A DNA stretch of 16,084 nt, from positions 1 to 16,084 of the forward strand of contig CAZLTC010000053.1 of assembly GCA_964562405.1 (NCBI GenBank), given 5' to 3'. Origin of the DNA: WJLY01 sp964562405. GTDB lineage: Bacteria > Joyebacterota > Joyebacteria > Joyebacterales > Joyebacteraceae. Each line of letters starts with the position of its first letter. Position 1 is the first letter of the stretch. Made by a program: the position numbers and the translations under genes. Below, in pieces: positions 1-6,457 of this stretch. The notes under the pieces are model-generated. The model worked only from the letters and a program-made list of their open reading frames with translations, was not told the origin of the DNA and searched no databases.

Positions 1-329
1 AAGTGATGCATACCGCCGATGTTGGCCTCGGCTATTGCCACTCCGGCGCGCACGATCCTGAGCAGGTCCGCCGGCGACTCGACGACCACGAGCACCGTCT
101 CGGCGTCCCAGAGACCTTCCTTCGAGGCGTTCACGAACTCTCCGATACCGAGGACCGATGTGGGAACGCCCATCGAGTCCGCCGCGCTGTACATCTCACG
201 CTTCCACTCAGCGGCCGCCACGTCGTCGTTGACCAGCACGATCCTGTCAGGTGACAGCCAGGAACCCCACGCGACCGTCACTTGGCCATGAATGAGGCGG
301 TCGTCCACCCTGACAAGGTCGAGCGCCAC
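1..329 (-). CDS. PTS mannose/sorbose-family EIIB component (partial, C-terminus outside window)
   Basis: This is the N-terminal 109 residues of a cytoplasmic EIIB of the mannose/fructose/sorbose PTS family. Such proteins take phosphate from EIIA and pass it to a sugar during uptake. The family motif DRLIHGQV is at residues 10-17, and His14 is the expected phosphorylated residue. A second family motif, ANIGGMHH, is near the visible end. The start is a GTG, chosen because GAGGAGG sits 7 bases upstream and because the nearby out-of-phase ATG soon meets a stop. It begins 12 bases after the EIIA stop, so it is almost certainly cotranscribed with EIIA and HprK. The full family length is about 155-165 residues, so roughly a third lies beyond the left edge. 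The sugar cannot be told from this fragment. Whether IIC and IID membrane subunits follow decides if this is a transporter or a regulatory relay. The family call is secure. Confidence 0.93.
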   Translation of the reverse strand, partial: MALDLVRVDDRLIHGQVTVAWGSWLSPDRIVLVNDDVAAAEWKREMYSAADSMGVPTSVLGIGEFVNASKEGLWDAETVLVVVESPADLLRIVRAGVAIAEANIGGMHH

Positions 330-341
330 AGCATCGCCTCC

Positions 342-740
342 TCAGATCAGACGGATCGAATCCCGCCCTCTGTCTATGATGAGGTCGACGAGCTTCTCGA
401 GGTCGGTATGGTCGCGCTTGACGAAGAACTCGAGCAGCATCATGAGGTTCAGCCCGGTGACGACGCGCGTCACGCCGCCGTTCTGAAGGTATTCCTGGCA
501 GGCATGGTGGCAGCTTCCTCCGGGCATGTCACTGAACACGATAACGTCGTGTTCCTTCTCGAGCTTCGCGACAGCGCTCGAGACTGCATCGTTGAGTTCC
601 TTGAGACCCATGCCTCTGTTGGACACGGCTACCCAGCCGCCCTGCTTTCCGAGGATGCCCTGGATGCCGTCCATCAGGCACTCGGCTATCGTGCCGTGCG
701 CAACGATGACGCACCCGACCCTCTTGCGCCCATCGATCAT
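342..740 (-). CDS. PTS mannose-family EIIA protein
   Basis: This is a 132-residue stand-alone EIIA of the mannose family, which accepts phosphate from HPr and hands it to EIIB. The motif VIVAHG is at residues 11-16, and His15 is the expected phosphorylated residue. The conserved D-x-x-GGS region is at about 71-76, here DMPGGSCHHAC with a His pair where hydrophobic or Asn residues are more usual. VTGLNLMMLLE follows at about 94-104. The ATG overlaps the hprK stop in the four bases ATGA, and EIIB follows 12 bases later. The same frame stays open far upstream, to about 1319, but that part is a shadow of hprK. In enterobacteria this place behind rpoN and hpf is held by PtsN (EIIA-Ntr), an unrelated fold. 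A carbon- or energy-sensing role is therefore plausible but inferred. Confidence 0.93.
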   Translation of the reverse strand: MIDGRKRVGCVIVAHGTIAECLMDGIQGILGKQGGWVAVSNRGMGLKELNDAVSSAVAKLEKEHDVIVFSDMPGGSCHHACQEYLQNGGVTRVVTGLNLMMLLEFFVKRDHTDLEKLVDLIIDRGRDSIRLI

Positions 741-1705
741 TCGCTGTCGCCTCTCGAGAGGTCCTGCTCGTCCGGTTCCCGGCCGGCGAGGTCGCGAAGC
801 CTCGCGTCGAACTCCTTGGCCGGGTTGACGCCGCGCAGCTTGAGTAGATGATTGAGAGCGATCACCTCCGAGATGACCGTTATGTTCTTCCCGGTCACGA
901 GCGGGAGTATGACCTGAGATATCTCCACGTCCAGGAGCTCCGTCTTCTTCTCCTCGATGCCCAGCCGCTCGTAGTCGTCCAGATCGGACCACGCCACCAG
1001 CTTGACCTCCACCTCGACACGCTTCCTCAGCCGGATCGCGCGGATTCCGAACATCGACTTCACGTCGATGATGCCGACGCCCCGGATCTCCATGTAGTGA
1101 CGCAGAAGGTCGTTCCCGTGTCCGATCAGGTGGTTCTGGGGGCTCCTGAACACGTGTACCACGTCGTCCGCCACCAACCTGTGCCCGTGCTCGACAAGGT
1201 CCAACCCGCACTCGCTCTTGCCGATGCCGCTCTTGCCCGTGAAGAGGAGGCCTACCCCGTACACGTCGACCAGCGTGCCGTGGATGGTCGTGCTCGGCGA
1301 GAGCACCTCCTCCAGACACGACGAGAGACCGCGGATGAGCTTGTCGGCCCTGAGCGCGCTCACGAAGAGCGGAATTCCACAGGTGTTAGCCCGGCTGATG
1401 AGAAAGGTCGGCGGTGTCAGTCCCTCCGGGATCACAACGCAGGGCACCCCGGAGACGAACAGCCTGTCCAGTGCCGCTTCGCACTCATCGGTAGGTAGCG
1501 CCTCCAGGTAGTGCAGCTCGGCGCTGCCAAGTATCTGGACGCGCTCGGGGTGGAACCCCTTGTCGTATCCGGCGAGAAGCAGACCGGGCAGTGACAAGTT
1601 GGCGCAATCGACATCCGCTGACGACTCGGAGGTGTCGGACGCCATCGTCAGTTCCAGCTCGTCGTGCAGCTTGTCGAAGAGCTGAGACGCGGTTATCCGT
1701 TCCAT
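737..1705 (-). CDS. hprK: HPr kinase/phosphorylase
   Basis: This is a 322-residue bifunctional enzyme that phosphorylates and dephosphorylates HPr on a serine, linking metabolic state to PTS activity and gene control. The N-terminal domain covers about residues 1-130 and the P-loop kinase domain about 131-310. The conserved His of the IHG motif is His142, Walker A is GKSGIGKS at 157-164, the acidic pair is Asp180-Asp181 in LVADD, and the family signature MEIRGVGIIDV is at 205-215. The length matches the family. The ATG follows the hpf TAG stop with no gap, and GGGAG about 5 bases upstream overlaps the end of hpf. Its own stop overlaps the EIIA start (ATGA). No ptsH (HPr) or ptsI lies in the window. 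They may follow EIIB to the left or be elsewhere. In proteobacteria and related groups HprK is often encoded near PTS and rpoN-region genes, as here. Confidence 0.97.
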   Translation of the reverse strand: MERITASQLFDKLHDELELTMASDTSESSADVDCANLSLPGLLLAGYDKGFHPERVQILGSAELHYLEALPTDECEAALDRLFVSGVPCVVIPEGLTPPTFLISRANTCGIPLFVSALRADKLIRGLSSCLEEVLSPSTTIHGTLVDVYGVGLLFTGKSGIGKSECGLDLVEHGHRLVADDVVHVFRSPQNHLIGHGNDLLRHYMEIRGVGIIDVKSMFGIRAIRLRKRVEVEVKLVAWSDLDDYERLGIEEKKTELLDVEISQVILPLVTGKNITVISEVIALNHLLKLRGVNPAKEFDARLRDLAGREPDEQDLSRGDSE

Positions 1706-2227
1706 CTACGCTCCCGGCTCGACGAGCCCGTAGTCCCCGTCGTCGCGCTTGTAGATGACGTTGACCGACTCCGATTCTGAGTTCCAGAAGACGAGGAAAC
1801 GCGCGTTCAGCTCCGTCAGTTCCCGAAACGCTTCCTCCGGTGTCATCGGCTTGCCCGCCAACTCCTCCGACACGATTCCGATCTGGTCGAGCGAGGCGCC
1901 ATTCACCCGCTCCGCCACCTCAGCCACCGGCTCCCCGCCCTTCCTGCTGCGCAGCCTGTCCTTGTACCGTCTGATCTGGCGCTCCACCTTGTCGATTGCC
2001 TTGTCGAAGGCAGCGCGCGTGTCGGTCGCCTCCTGCTCGCTCGATATGACCGCTCTCGAAGCATGAACGGTCACGCCGGCCACCGTCCTGTGCCCCTCTG
2101 CCTCCAGCACGACGTGCGCCTCGTCCACGCGGTCGAAATAGTGAGACAGATGCTCGATCTTATCCTCGATGTATGCCTTCATTGCGGGATCTAGATCGAA
2201 GTGTCGTGCGGTCACGTGGATGTCCAT
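1706..2227 (-). CDS. hpf: Ribosome hibernation-promoting factor, long form
   Basis: This 173-residue protein binds the 30S decoding region and promotes formation of inactive 100S ribosome dimers in slow growth. The N-terminal S30AE/YfiA domain is at about residues 1-100 (MDIHVTARHFDLDP at the start). A linker follows, then the C-terminal dimerisation domain at about 115-173, with conserved EEA and a FxVFxN-like segment (FLVFWNSES). That second domain marks the long form, unlike the short HPF behind rpoN in E. coli. The ATG at 2227 is chosen because AAAGGAG stands 5 bases before it. The frame is open further upstream but only over lipA sequence. The gene follows lipA by 19 bases and its TAG abuts the hprK ATG. 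Position in an rpoN operon is a known arrangement, so cotranscription with the sigma factor is expected. Confidence 0.96.
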   Translation of the reverse strand: MDIHVTARHFDLDPAMKAYIEDKIEHLSHYFDRVDEAHVVLEAEGHRTVAGVTVHASRAVISSEQEATDTRAAFDKAIDKVERQIRRYKDRLRSRKGGEPVAEVAERVNGASLDQIGIVSEELAGKPMTPEEAFRELTELNARFLVFWNSESESVNVIYKRDDGDYGLVEPGA

Positions 2228-2246
2228 GCCGTCTCCTTTCAAGACA

Positions 2247-3131
2247 CTACGCGGCGCGACCGGGCTCCAAGGAGCCGGCCGCGCGCAACGCATCCGCCGC
2301 CCGGTACGAGCTTCTGACGAAGGGGCCCGCCGAGACCCAATCGAAACCGAGCGATATCGCGTACTCTCTGATCTCATCGAACTCACGCGGCGTCACAAAC
2401 CTGGCCACAGGCGCGTGCTCTGGCGACGGTCGAAGATACTGCCCCAGATATGCGATGTTCGCGCCCGAGTCGCGCACGTCGCGCAGCGTTTCCTCGACCT
2501 CGCCCCGTGTCTCCCCCAGCCCAAGCATGATCGCCGACTTGATGTTGCGGACGAGACCGGAGGCGGCCGAGCGCTTCAGCACCTCGAGCGACCGGCCGTA
2601 CTCCGCACCGGATCTTACCGAGGGATAGAGCCGCGCCACGGTCTCGACGTTGTGTCCCAGTACGTCCGGCCCCGCCTCGAGCACCACCGCGAGAGCACCC
2701 GAGCTCCCGCAGAAGTCCGGCACCAGCAGTTCGACACCCGCGCCCGGAAGGGCCTCGCGCACCGCTCCCACGGTCTCCGCAAAATGCGCTGCGCCTCCGT
2801 CAGGAAGGTCGTCACGCGTAACCGACGTCACTACCACGAAGCTCAGGCCCAGCTCCCGCGCGGCCGCTGCCACCCTCGACGGCTCGTCAGTGTCCGGAGG
2901 CTCCGGCTCGCCTGTCGCGACGGCGCAGAAGCGGCAGTTCCTCGTGCACTTGCTTCCGAGGATCATGAAGGTCGCGGTGCCGCGCGCGAAGCACTCGGCG
3001 CGATTGGGGCACCTCGCCTCGTCGCAGACAGTGTTAAGCCGATGCGCTTCGAGAGCCCGGCGGACGCCGCGAACCTGCGACGGGTCCGAAAGCGGTCTGG
3101 TGAGCCAGTTCGGGAGCCTCGTACCGTCCAT
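2247..3131 (-). CDS. lipA: Lipoyl synthase (radical SAM)
   Basis: This 294-residue radical SAM enzyme inserts two sulfurs into a protein-bound octanoyl chain to make the lipoyl cofactor. Counting from the ATG, the auxiliary cluster cysteines are Cys36, Cys41 and Cys47 (CDEARCPNRAEC). The radical SAM triad is Cys62, Cys66 and Cys69 (CTRNCRFC). The C-terminal RSSY motif, whose Ser ligates the auxiliary cluster, is present (FVRSSYRA). All catalytic residues are therefore intact. The ATG overlaps the preceding lipoyl-domain gene's stop as TGATG. An in-frame GTG one codon earlier (3134) would give a GTGA overlap and cannot be excluded. GGGAGG lies 14 bases before the ATG, a long spacing, so translation is probably coupled. 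No lipB or lplA is visible. Placement just after a lone lipoyl domain suggests that protein is a substrate, which is an inference. Confidence 0.97.
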   Translation of the reverse strand: MDGTRLPNWLTRPLSDPSQVRGVRRALEAHRLNTVCDEARCPNRAECFARGTATFMILGSKCTRNCRFCAVATGEPEPPDTDEPSRVAAAARELGLSFVVVTSVTRDDLPDGGAAHFAETVGAVREALPGAGVELLVPDFCGSSGALAVVLEAGPDVLGHNVETVARLYPSVRSGAEYGRSLEVLKRSAASGLVRNIKSAIMLGLGETRGEVEETLRDVRDSGANIAYLGQYLRPSPEHAPVARFVTPREFDEIREYAISLGFDWVSAGPFVRSSYRAADALRAAGSLEPGRAA

Positions 3132-3376
3132 CACTCGACGTCGATCCTCCCCAGAAGGTCCCCGGGCCGAACCGTGTCATCCTCGCCGGCGACGATGTCG
3201 ACCAGCACGCCCGCCAACGGAGACGGGACGGCCAGCGCCGTCTTCTCCTCGACCGACTCAACGACGAGAAGCTCGTCACCCTCGGCCACCCTCTCGCCGC
3301 GGTCGACTTTCCAGTACGACACCCTGAACTCGACCGCGTCGGTCTCGGTCGGCCGGAACTCGAGATCTCTGAGCAA
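3131..3376 (-). CDS. Stand-alone lipoyl-domain protein (E2-like)
   Basis: This 81-residue protein consists almost wholly of one biotinyl/lipoyl-attachment domain, the swinging-arm carrier normally found at the N-terminus of 2-oxoacid dehydrogenase E2 subunits. The segment at residues 25-34 (DRGERVAEGD), the hairpin SVEEKTALAVPSPLAG at 41-56, and the closing VRPGDLLGRID match the fold. Lys45 is six residues before the PSP turn, as the modified Lys is in typical E2 domains (DKATVEVPSP). Two extra residues appear between GD and that Lys. No catalytic or subunit-binding domain is attached. The likely start is TTG at 3376, 23 bases after the rpoN stop, with a GGGGG stretch about 7 bases upstream. 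No in-frame ATG or GTG exists between the previous stop and the domain. Its stop overlaps the lipA start. Lipoylation rather than biotinylation is inferred from the lipA neighbour and the absence of an MKM motif. Confidence 0.85.
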   Translation of the reverse strand: MLRDLEFRPTETDAVEFRVSYWKVDRGERVAEGDELLVVESVEEKTALAVPSPLAGVLVDIVAGEDDTVRPGDLLGRIDVE

Positions 3377-3399
3377 GTCGAAGCCCCCATCCGAGACCG

Positions 3400-4881
3400 T
3401 CAGATCTCCTTACGGAGCCCGGCTCTCAGAATGCGCATCTGGTCCCTGTACTTGGCGACGGCCCTCCGCGAGATGGTGAATCCCAGTCTCTTGAGCTCCT
3501 CGGCTATCTTCTGGTCGGAGAGCGGCTTCCTCTTGTCTTCCTTGCTTATGATCTCCCGCATGGAGTCGCGGACGGCTTTCGAGGCCACCTCCTCACCGTC
3601 CCTCGTCCTGATCCCACTCGAGAAAAAGTACTTGAGCTCATAGGTGCCGCGCGGTGTCTGCACGTACTTGCCGCGCGTCACCCTGCTCACCGTAGACTCG
3701 TGCATGCCGACATCATCCGCGATCTGCTGCAGCGTGAGCGGCTTGAGGGCGGACACACCCTTGGCGAAGAACTCACTCTGAGCGTTCAGGATGCTCTCGG
3801 TCACGCGGACCATGGTCCGCCTCCGGTTCTCGATGCTCTGCACGATCCACCGCGCGGCCTTGAGCTTCTTCGATATGAACTCGCGTTCCTCGGTGCCGGC
3901 GTCGCCGCCCAGCATCCGTCTGTATGTCGGGCTTATGCGTACGCGGGGCACGTCCGAATCGTTGAGGTAGACGACGTACTCCCCGTCGACGTCTTCGATG
4001 ACGAGGTCCGGCGTGATGTAACCGGCGTCGGGCACGACGGAATCGGTCTTCGGACGCGGGTCCAGCTTTGAGATCTCGTTTATCGCGGCCCGCAGGTCCT
4101 CAGTGGTGACCCCGAGTCTTCGGCGGATCTGGTCGTACTTGCAGGTTCTGAGCTCGGTGAACGACTCCCTCACGACGCGTGCCGCAAGCGTGTCTCCCAG
4201 ACCTTTCCTCTGCAGCTGTATGAGCAGGCTCTCCTCCAGAGTCCTGGCGCCGATTCCCGGGGGCTCGAGCGACTGGACCATCAGAAGCGCCTTCTCTACC
4301 TCCTCGAGCGTCACCCTGAGCGTGGCAGCCATCTCCTCGAGCGGGTCCTGCACGAATCCGTCGCTGTCCAGCTCGTCAATGATGTACTCGGCTATGCCGA
4401 TGAGAGAGTCGTCCGAGCACTCCATGTGGAGCTGGCTCTTGAGACCATCCTCGAAGGTCACGACGGCGATCGGGACGCGCTCGAACCTCTCGTCGTCCTC
4501 GTCACGCTCCAGATTTTGCCCATACGCATGCGCATAGATGTCGTCGAGATAGTCGTCCCAGTCGACGTCCTCGTCCTTCGCCTCCTGCTCCGCCGTCGGC
4601 TCAGGCTCACGCTGGGGCTCGGGTTCGGGTGCGGCCTCCTGCGGCGACTCCGTGTCTCGCGACGGCTCGCCGTCCACGGATTCCGACGATTCGGCCGACT
4701 CGTCCGCCGAATCGGTCTCCACGTCCTCCTCGTCACGCTCCAGGAGGGGGTTCTGAAGCAGCTCCTGTTTCAGGAACTGCTCGAGCTCCAGCGTAGACAC
4801 CTGCAGGATCTTCAGGGCCATCTGGAGTCTGGGCGTCATCACCAGCTGCTGGTGGAGCCCCATGTGCTGCTTCAACTCCAT
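3400..4881 (-). CDS. rpoN: RNA polymerase sigma-54 factor
   Basis: This is a 493-residue sigma-54, which directs RNA polymerase to -24/-12 promoters and needs AAA+ activators. Region I is residues 1-48, Gln/Leu-rich (MGLHQQLVMTPRLQMALKIL). A strongly acidic, Glu/Ser/Pro-rich region II follows at about 49-135, with EPEP repeats and VDWDDYLDD. The core-binding domain is at about 136-370, the helix-turn-helix at about 382-404 (TLQQIADDVGMHESTVSR), and the RpoN box at 471-480 reads SRRAVAKYRD (consensus ARRTVAKYR). GAGGAAA lies about 8 bases before the ATG. It follows lptB after 82 bases in which I see no strong promoter or terminator. The lptB-rpoN order is the classical one. I saw no convincing -24/-12 site in the window, so its targets lie elsewhere. 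The acidic region is longer than in E. coli, which accounts for the slightly greater length. Confidence 0.98.
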   Translation of the reverse strand: MELKQHMGLHQQLVMTPRLQMALKILQVSTLELEQFLKQELLQNPLLERDEEDVETDSADESAESSESVDGEPSRDTESPQEAAPEPEPQREPEPTAEQEAKDEDVDWDDYLDDIYAHAYGQNLERDEDDERFERVPIAVVTFEDGLKSQLHMECSDDSLIGIAEYIIDELDSDGFVQDPLEEMAATLRVTLEEVEKALLMVQSLEPPGIGARTLEESLLIQLQRKGLGDTLAARVVRESFTELRTCKYDQIRRRLGVTTEDLRAAINEISKLDPRPKTDSVVPDAGYITPDLVIEDVDGEYVVYLNDSDVPRVRISPTYRRMLGGDAGTEEREFISKKLKAARWIVQSIENRRRTMVRVTESILNAQSEFFAKGVSALKPLTLQQIADDVGMHESTVSRVTRGKYVQTPRGTYELKYFFSSGIRTRDGEEVASKAVRDSMREIISKEDKRKPLSDQKIAEELKRLGFTISRRAVAKYRDQMRILRAGLRKEI

Positions 4882-4963
4882 GGATGCGTTTCCTCGTATC
4901 TCTGGGGGCGTCCGTCGGTGCCCGGGGCTGCGTCCGTCTCGCCTCCGGCGTACCTCGCGCTCT

Positions 4964-5725
4964 CTACAGCCGGAAGCGCTCTCCTAGATAGAGCTTCTTT
5001 GCCTCTTCATTGGTCGCGAGCTCACCGGCGCTCCCGGCGAGCAGTATGCGACCCTCGTACATGATATACGCTCGGTCCGTCACCGACAACGTCTCGCGAA
5101 CGCTGTGGTCGGTGATGAGGATCCCTATGCCCCTCTCGCGGAGCCTCTTGATGATGGCCTGAATGTCCTGAACGACGATCGGGTCTATGCCGACGAAGGG
5201 CTCATCCAACAGCAGAAACGCGGGGTTTGTCACAAGAGCGCGCGTGATCTCCACTCGCCTCCTCTCGCCGCCCGACAGCGTGTCGGCCCTCCTGTCTCTC
5301 AGGTCTTCGATGCCCAGCTCGGCAAGCAGTTCCTCGAGTTTCCGTTCACGCTCCGCCTTCGGAAGGTTCAGCGTCTCCAGGATCGCCATCACGTTGTCGC
5401 CGACCGTGAGACCCCTGAATATGGAGGATTCCTGCGACAGATAGCCTACGCCGCGTCTGGCCCTCCGATACATGGGCAGGCGCGTCACGTCCTCGCTGTC
5501 CAGGAATACAGACCCCTCATCGGGCGCCAGGAGTCCCACGATCATGTAGAACGTGGTCGTCTTGCCCGCTCCGTTCGGTCCGAGGAGTCCGACGACCTCT
5601 CCGCGCTCCAGCTCCACGTCGACGTGGTCGACTACGGCGCGCCTCCCGTACCTCTTGACCAACCCCGACGCGCGCAGAGTGCGCGGCGGACGGGACGTGG
5701 GCCTTTCGGGCTTCGGCTCAGTCAT
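4964..5725 (-). CDS. lptB: Lipopolysaccharide export ABC transporter ATPase LptB
   Basis: This 253-residue cytoplasmic ATPase powers LptFG-driven extraction of lipopolysaccharide from the inner membrane. Walker A is GPNGAGKT at 49-56, the Q-loop Gln98 is in YLSQE, and the signature is LSGGE at 150-154. Walker B is LLLDEPFVGIDP (Asp174, Glu175) and the switch His207 is in ITDHSVRETL. The stretches after Walker A (TTTFYMIVGL) and YLSQESSIFRGLTV are characteristic of LptB rather than of amino-acid or other ABC ATPases. An N-terminal extension of about 15 Pro/Arg-rich residues precedes the usual start. The ATG overlaps the lptC stop by eight bases (ATGACTGA), so the two are translated together. 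LptF, LptG and LptD are not in the window. The usual neighbour lptA is absent between lptC and lptB. Confidence 0.97.
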   Translation of the reverse strand: MTEPKPERPTSRPPRTLRASGLVKRYGRRAVVDHVDVELERGEVVGLLGPNGAGKTTTFYMIVGLLAPDEGSVFLDSEDVTRLPMYRRARRGVGYLSQESSIFRGLTVGDNVMAILETLNLPKAERERKLEELLAELGIEDLRDRRADTLSGGERRRVEITRALVTNPAFLLLDEPFVGIDPIVVQDIQAIIKRLRERGIGILITDHSVRETLSVTDRAYIMYEGRILLAGSAGELATNEEAKKLYLGERFRL

Positions 5726-6296
5726 CTTCGATCAGCTCTCCGTCAGGCGTTCTAACGTAGGCCTTGAACTCGCTCTTCACCTTGATGTTCTTGAGGTCCG
5801 GGTCCGCTTCAATACCGACGCCCGTGAATTCGTCGCGCCCCTGTACGACACGCACGAAGCGATCCGACTCTATCTTGCCCGTCCGCTCGTTCCACGTCAG
5901 GCGCTGTGTCGTCAGTGTCGTGCCATCGTCCGCGTACACGACCACGTCGCCGAAGGCCTCCATGTCGTTCGTGCGCTGGAGCAAGAGACCCTCTCTGGCG
6001 GTCATCGTCGAGCGAACGTCCCCGTCGTCCTTGAAGAAGTCGACGCGGAATGCGGTCATCTCCACCCGCCCCGGCTCCTCGAAGACGAGCGCGCGGTCGG
6101 CCTTCAGAACCCACACTTTGAGGCCATCGCGCGTCTGAGTGAGAGAGAATCCGTCAATCTCCTGGTCGGGGACAACGGACCCCTCCTCACGCTCTCCGGG
6201 AGTTTCGCTGCTCTGACAGCCCTCGAGGGTCGGGATTCCGAGGGCCAGAAGCGCGAGCAACATGAAGGCCGCAATGCGGCCGCGCGCCATCCCCAT
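5718..6296 (-). CDS. lptC: LptC-like lipopolysaccharide export protein, predicted lipoprotein
   Basis: This 192-residue envelope protein is of the LptC/OstA-type family, which bridges inner-membrane LptBFG and periplasmic LptA in lipopolysaccharide export. The N-terminus has Arg residues, a hydrophobic core (AAFMLLALLALG) and a lipobox-like LEGC, with Cys27 as the predicted lipidated residue. E. coli LptC instead keeps an uncleaved membrane helix. The rest is beta-rich, with features typical of the fold such as VEMTAFRVDFF, EAFGDVVVYADDGTTLTT, LTWNERTGKI and a closing EFTGVGIEADPDLKNIKV. I chose the ATG at 6296 because GGAG stands 6 bases upstream. An ATG at 6308 is in frame but has no Shine-Dalgarno and would lie only about 11 bases from the predicted transcription start. 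It overlaps lptB by eight bases. It could be a combined LptC/LptA-like protein, but it holds only one such domain. Confidence 0.85.
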   Translation of the reverse strand: MGMARGRIAAFMLLALLALGIPTLEGCQSSETPGEREEGSVVPDQEIDGFSLTQTRDGLKVWVLKADRALVFEEPGRVEMTAFRVDFFKDDGDVRSTMTAREGLLLQRTNDMEAFGDVVVYADDGTTLTTQRLTWNERTGKIESDRFVRVVQGRDEFTGVGIEADPDLKNIKVKSEFKAYVRTPDGELIEDD

Positions 6297-6325
6297 TAGC
6301 CGCTCCATTCGGTAGCACGAGCACC

Positions 6326-6354
6326 AATATACCCGACAGGCGCTCCGCCCTCAA
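6326..6354 (-). promoter_or_regulatory. Sigma-70-type promoter P1 of the lptC-lptB-rpoN operon
   Basis: On the minus strand the -35 element TTGAGG (6349-6354) and the -10 element TATATT (6326-6331) are separated by exactly 17 bases. The -10 differs from TATAAT at one base and the -35 from TTGACA at two. The predicted transcription start is near 6319, about 23 bases before the chosen lptC ATG. That fits a short leader carrying the GGAG ribosome site. Confidence 0.7.
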
Positions 6355-6367
6355 GAAGCGCGGACGC

Positions 6368-6397
6368 AGGATAGCAGAGTCATGAGGGGGCGGTCAA
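6368..6397 (-). promoter_or_regulatory. Possible upstream promoter P2 of the lptC operon (extended -10)
   Basis: On the minus strand TTGACC (6392-6397) is followed after 18 bases by TATCCT (6368-6373). The -10 is preceded by TGC, giving an extended -10 element (TGCTATCCT). It lies 61 bases after the kdsD stop and about 40 bases upstream of P1, so the two would form a tandem pair. The match is weaker than P1. Confidence 0.5.
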
Positions 6398-6457
6398 GAA
6401 ACGCCGCAGCTCATCGCACGGGGACCGCGGTGAGACGGTCGAGATGCGCCGGACCGC

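Noticed and set aside
741..1319. Minus-strand upstream extension of the EIIA frame as a possible fusion protein.
   Set aside because: It overlaps hprK in another frame, is Arg/Gly-rich without motifs, and the ATG at 740 with the ATGA overlap gives a complete EIIA.
4620..4740. The Glu/Ser/Pro-rich stretch in rpoN as a possible repeat insertion.
   Set aside because: Acidic low-complexity region II is normal for sigma-54 proteins and varies in length between species.
5718..5725. A possible hidden or frameshifted lptA between lptC and lptB.
   Set aside because: The genes overlap by eight bases, leaving no room, and no other frame nearby shows an OstA-type sequence.
6423..6440. Small GACCG/CGGTC hairpin after kdsD as a terminator.
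   Set aside because: Only five pairs with an eight-base loop and no T-run; likely chance in GC-rich DNA.
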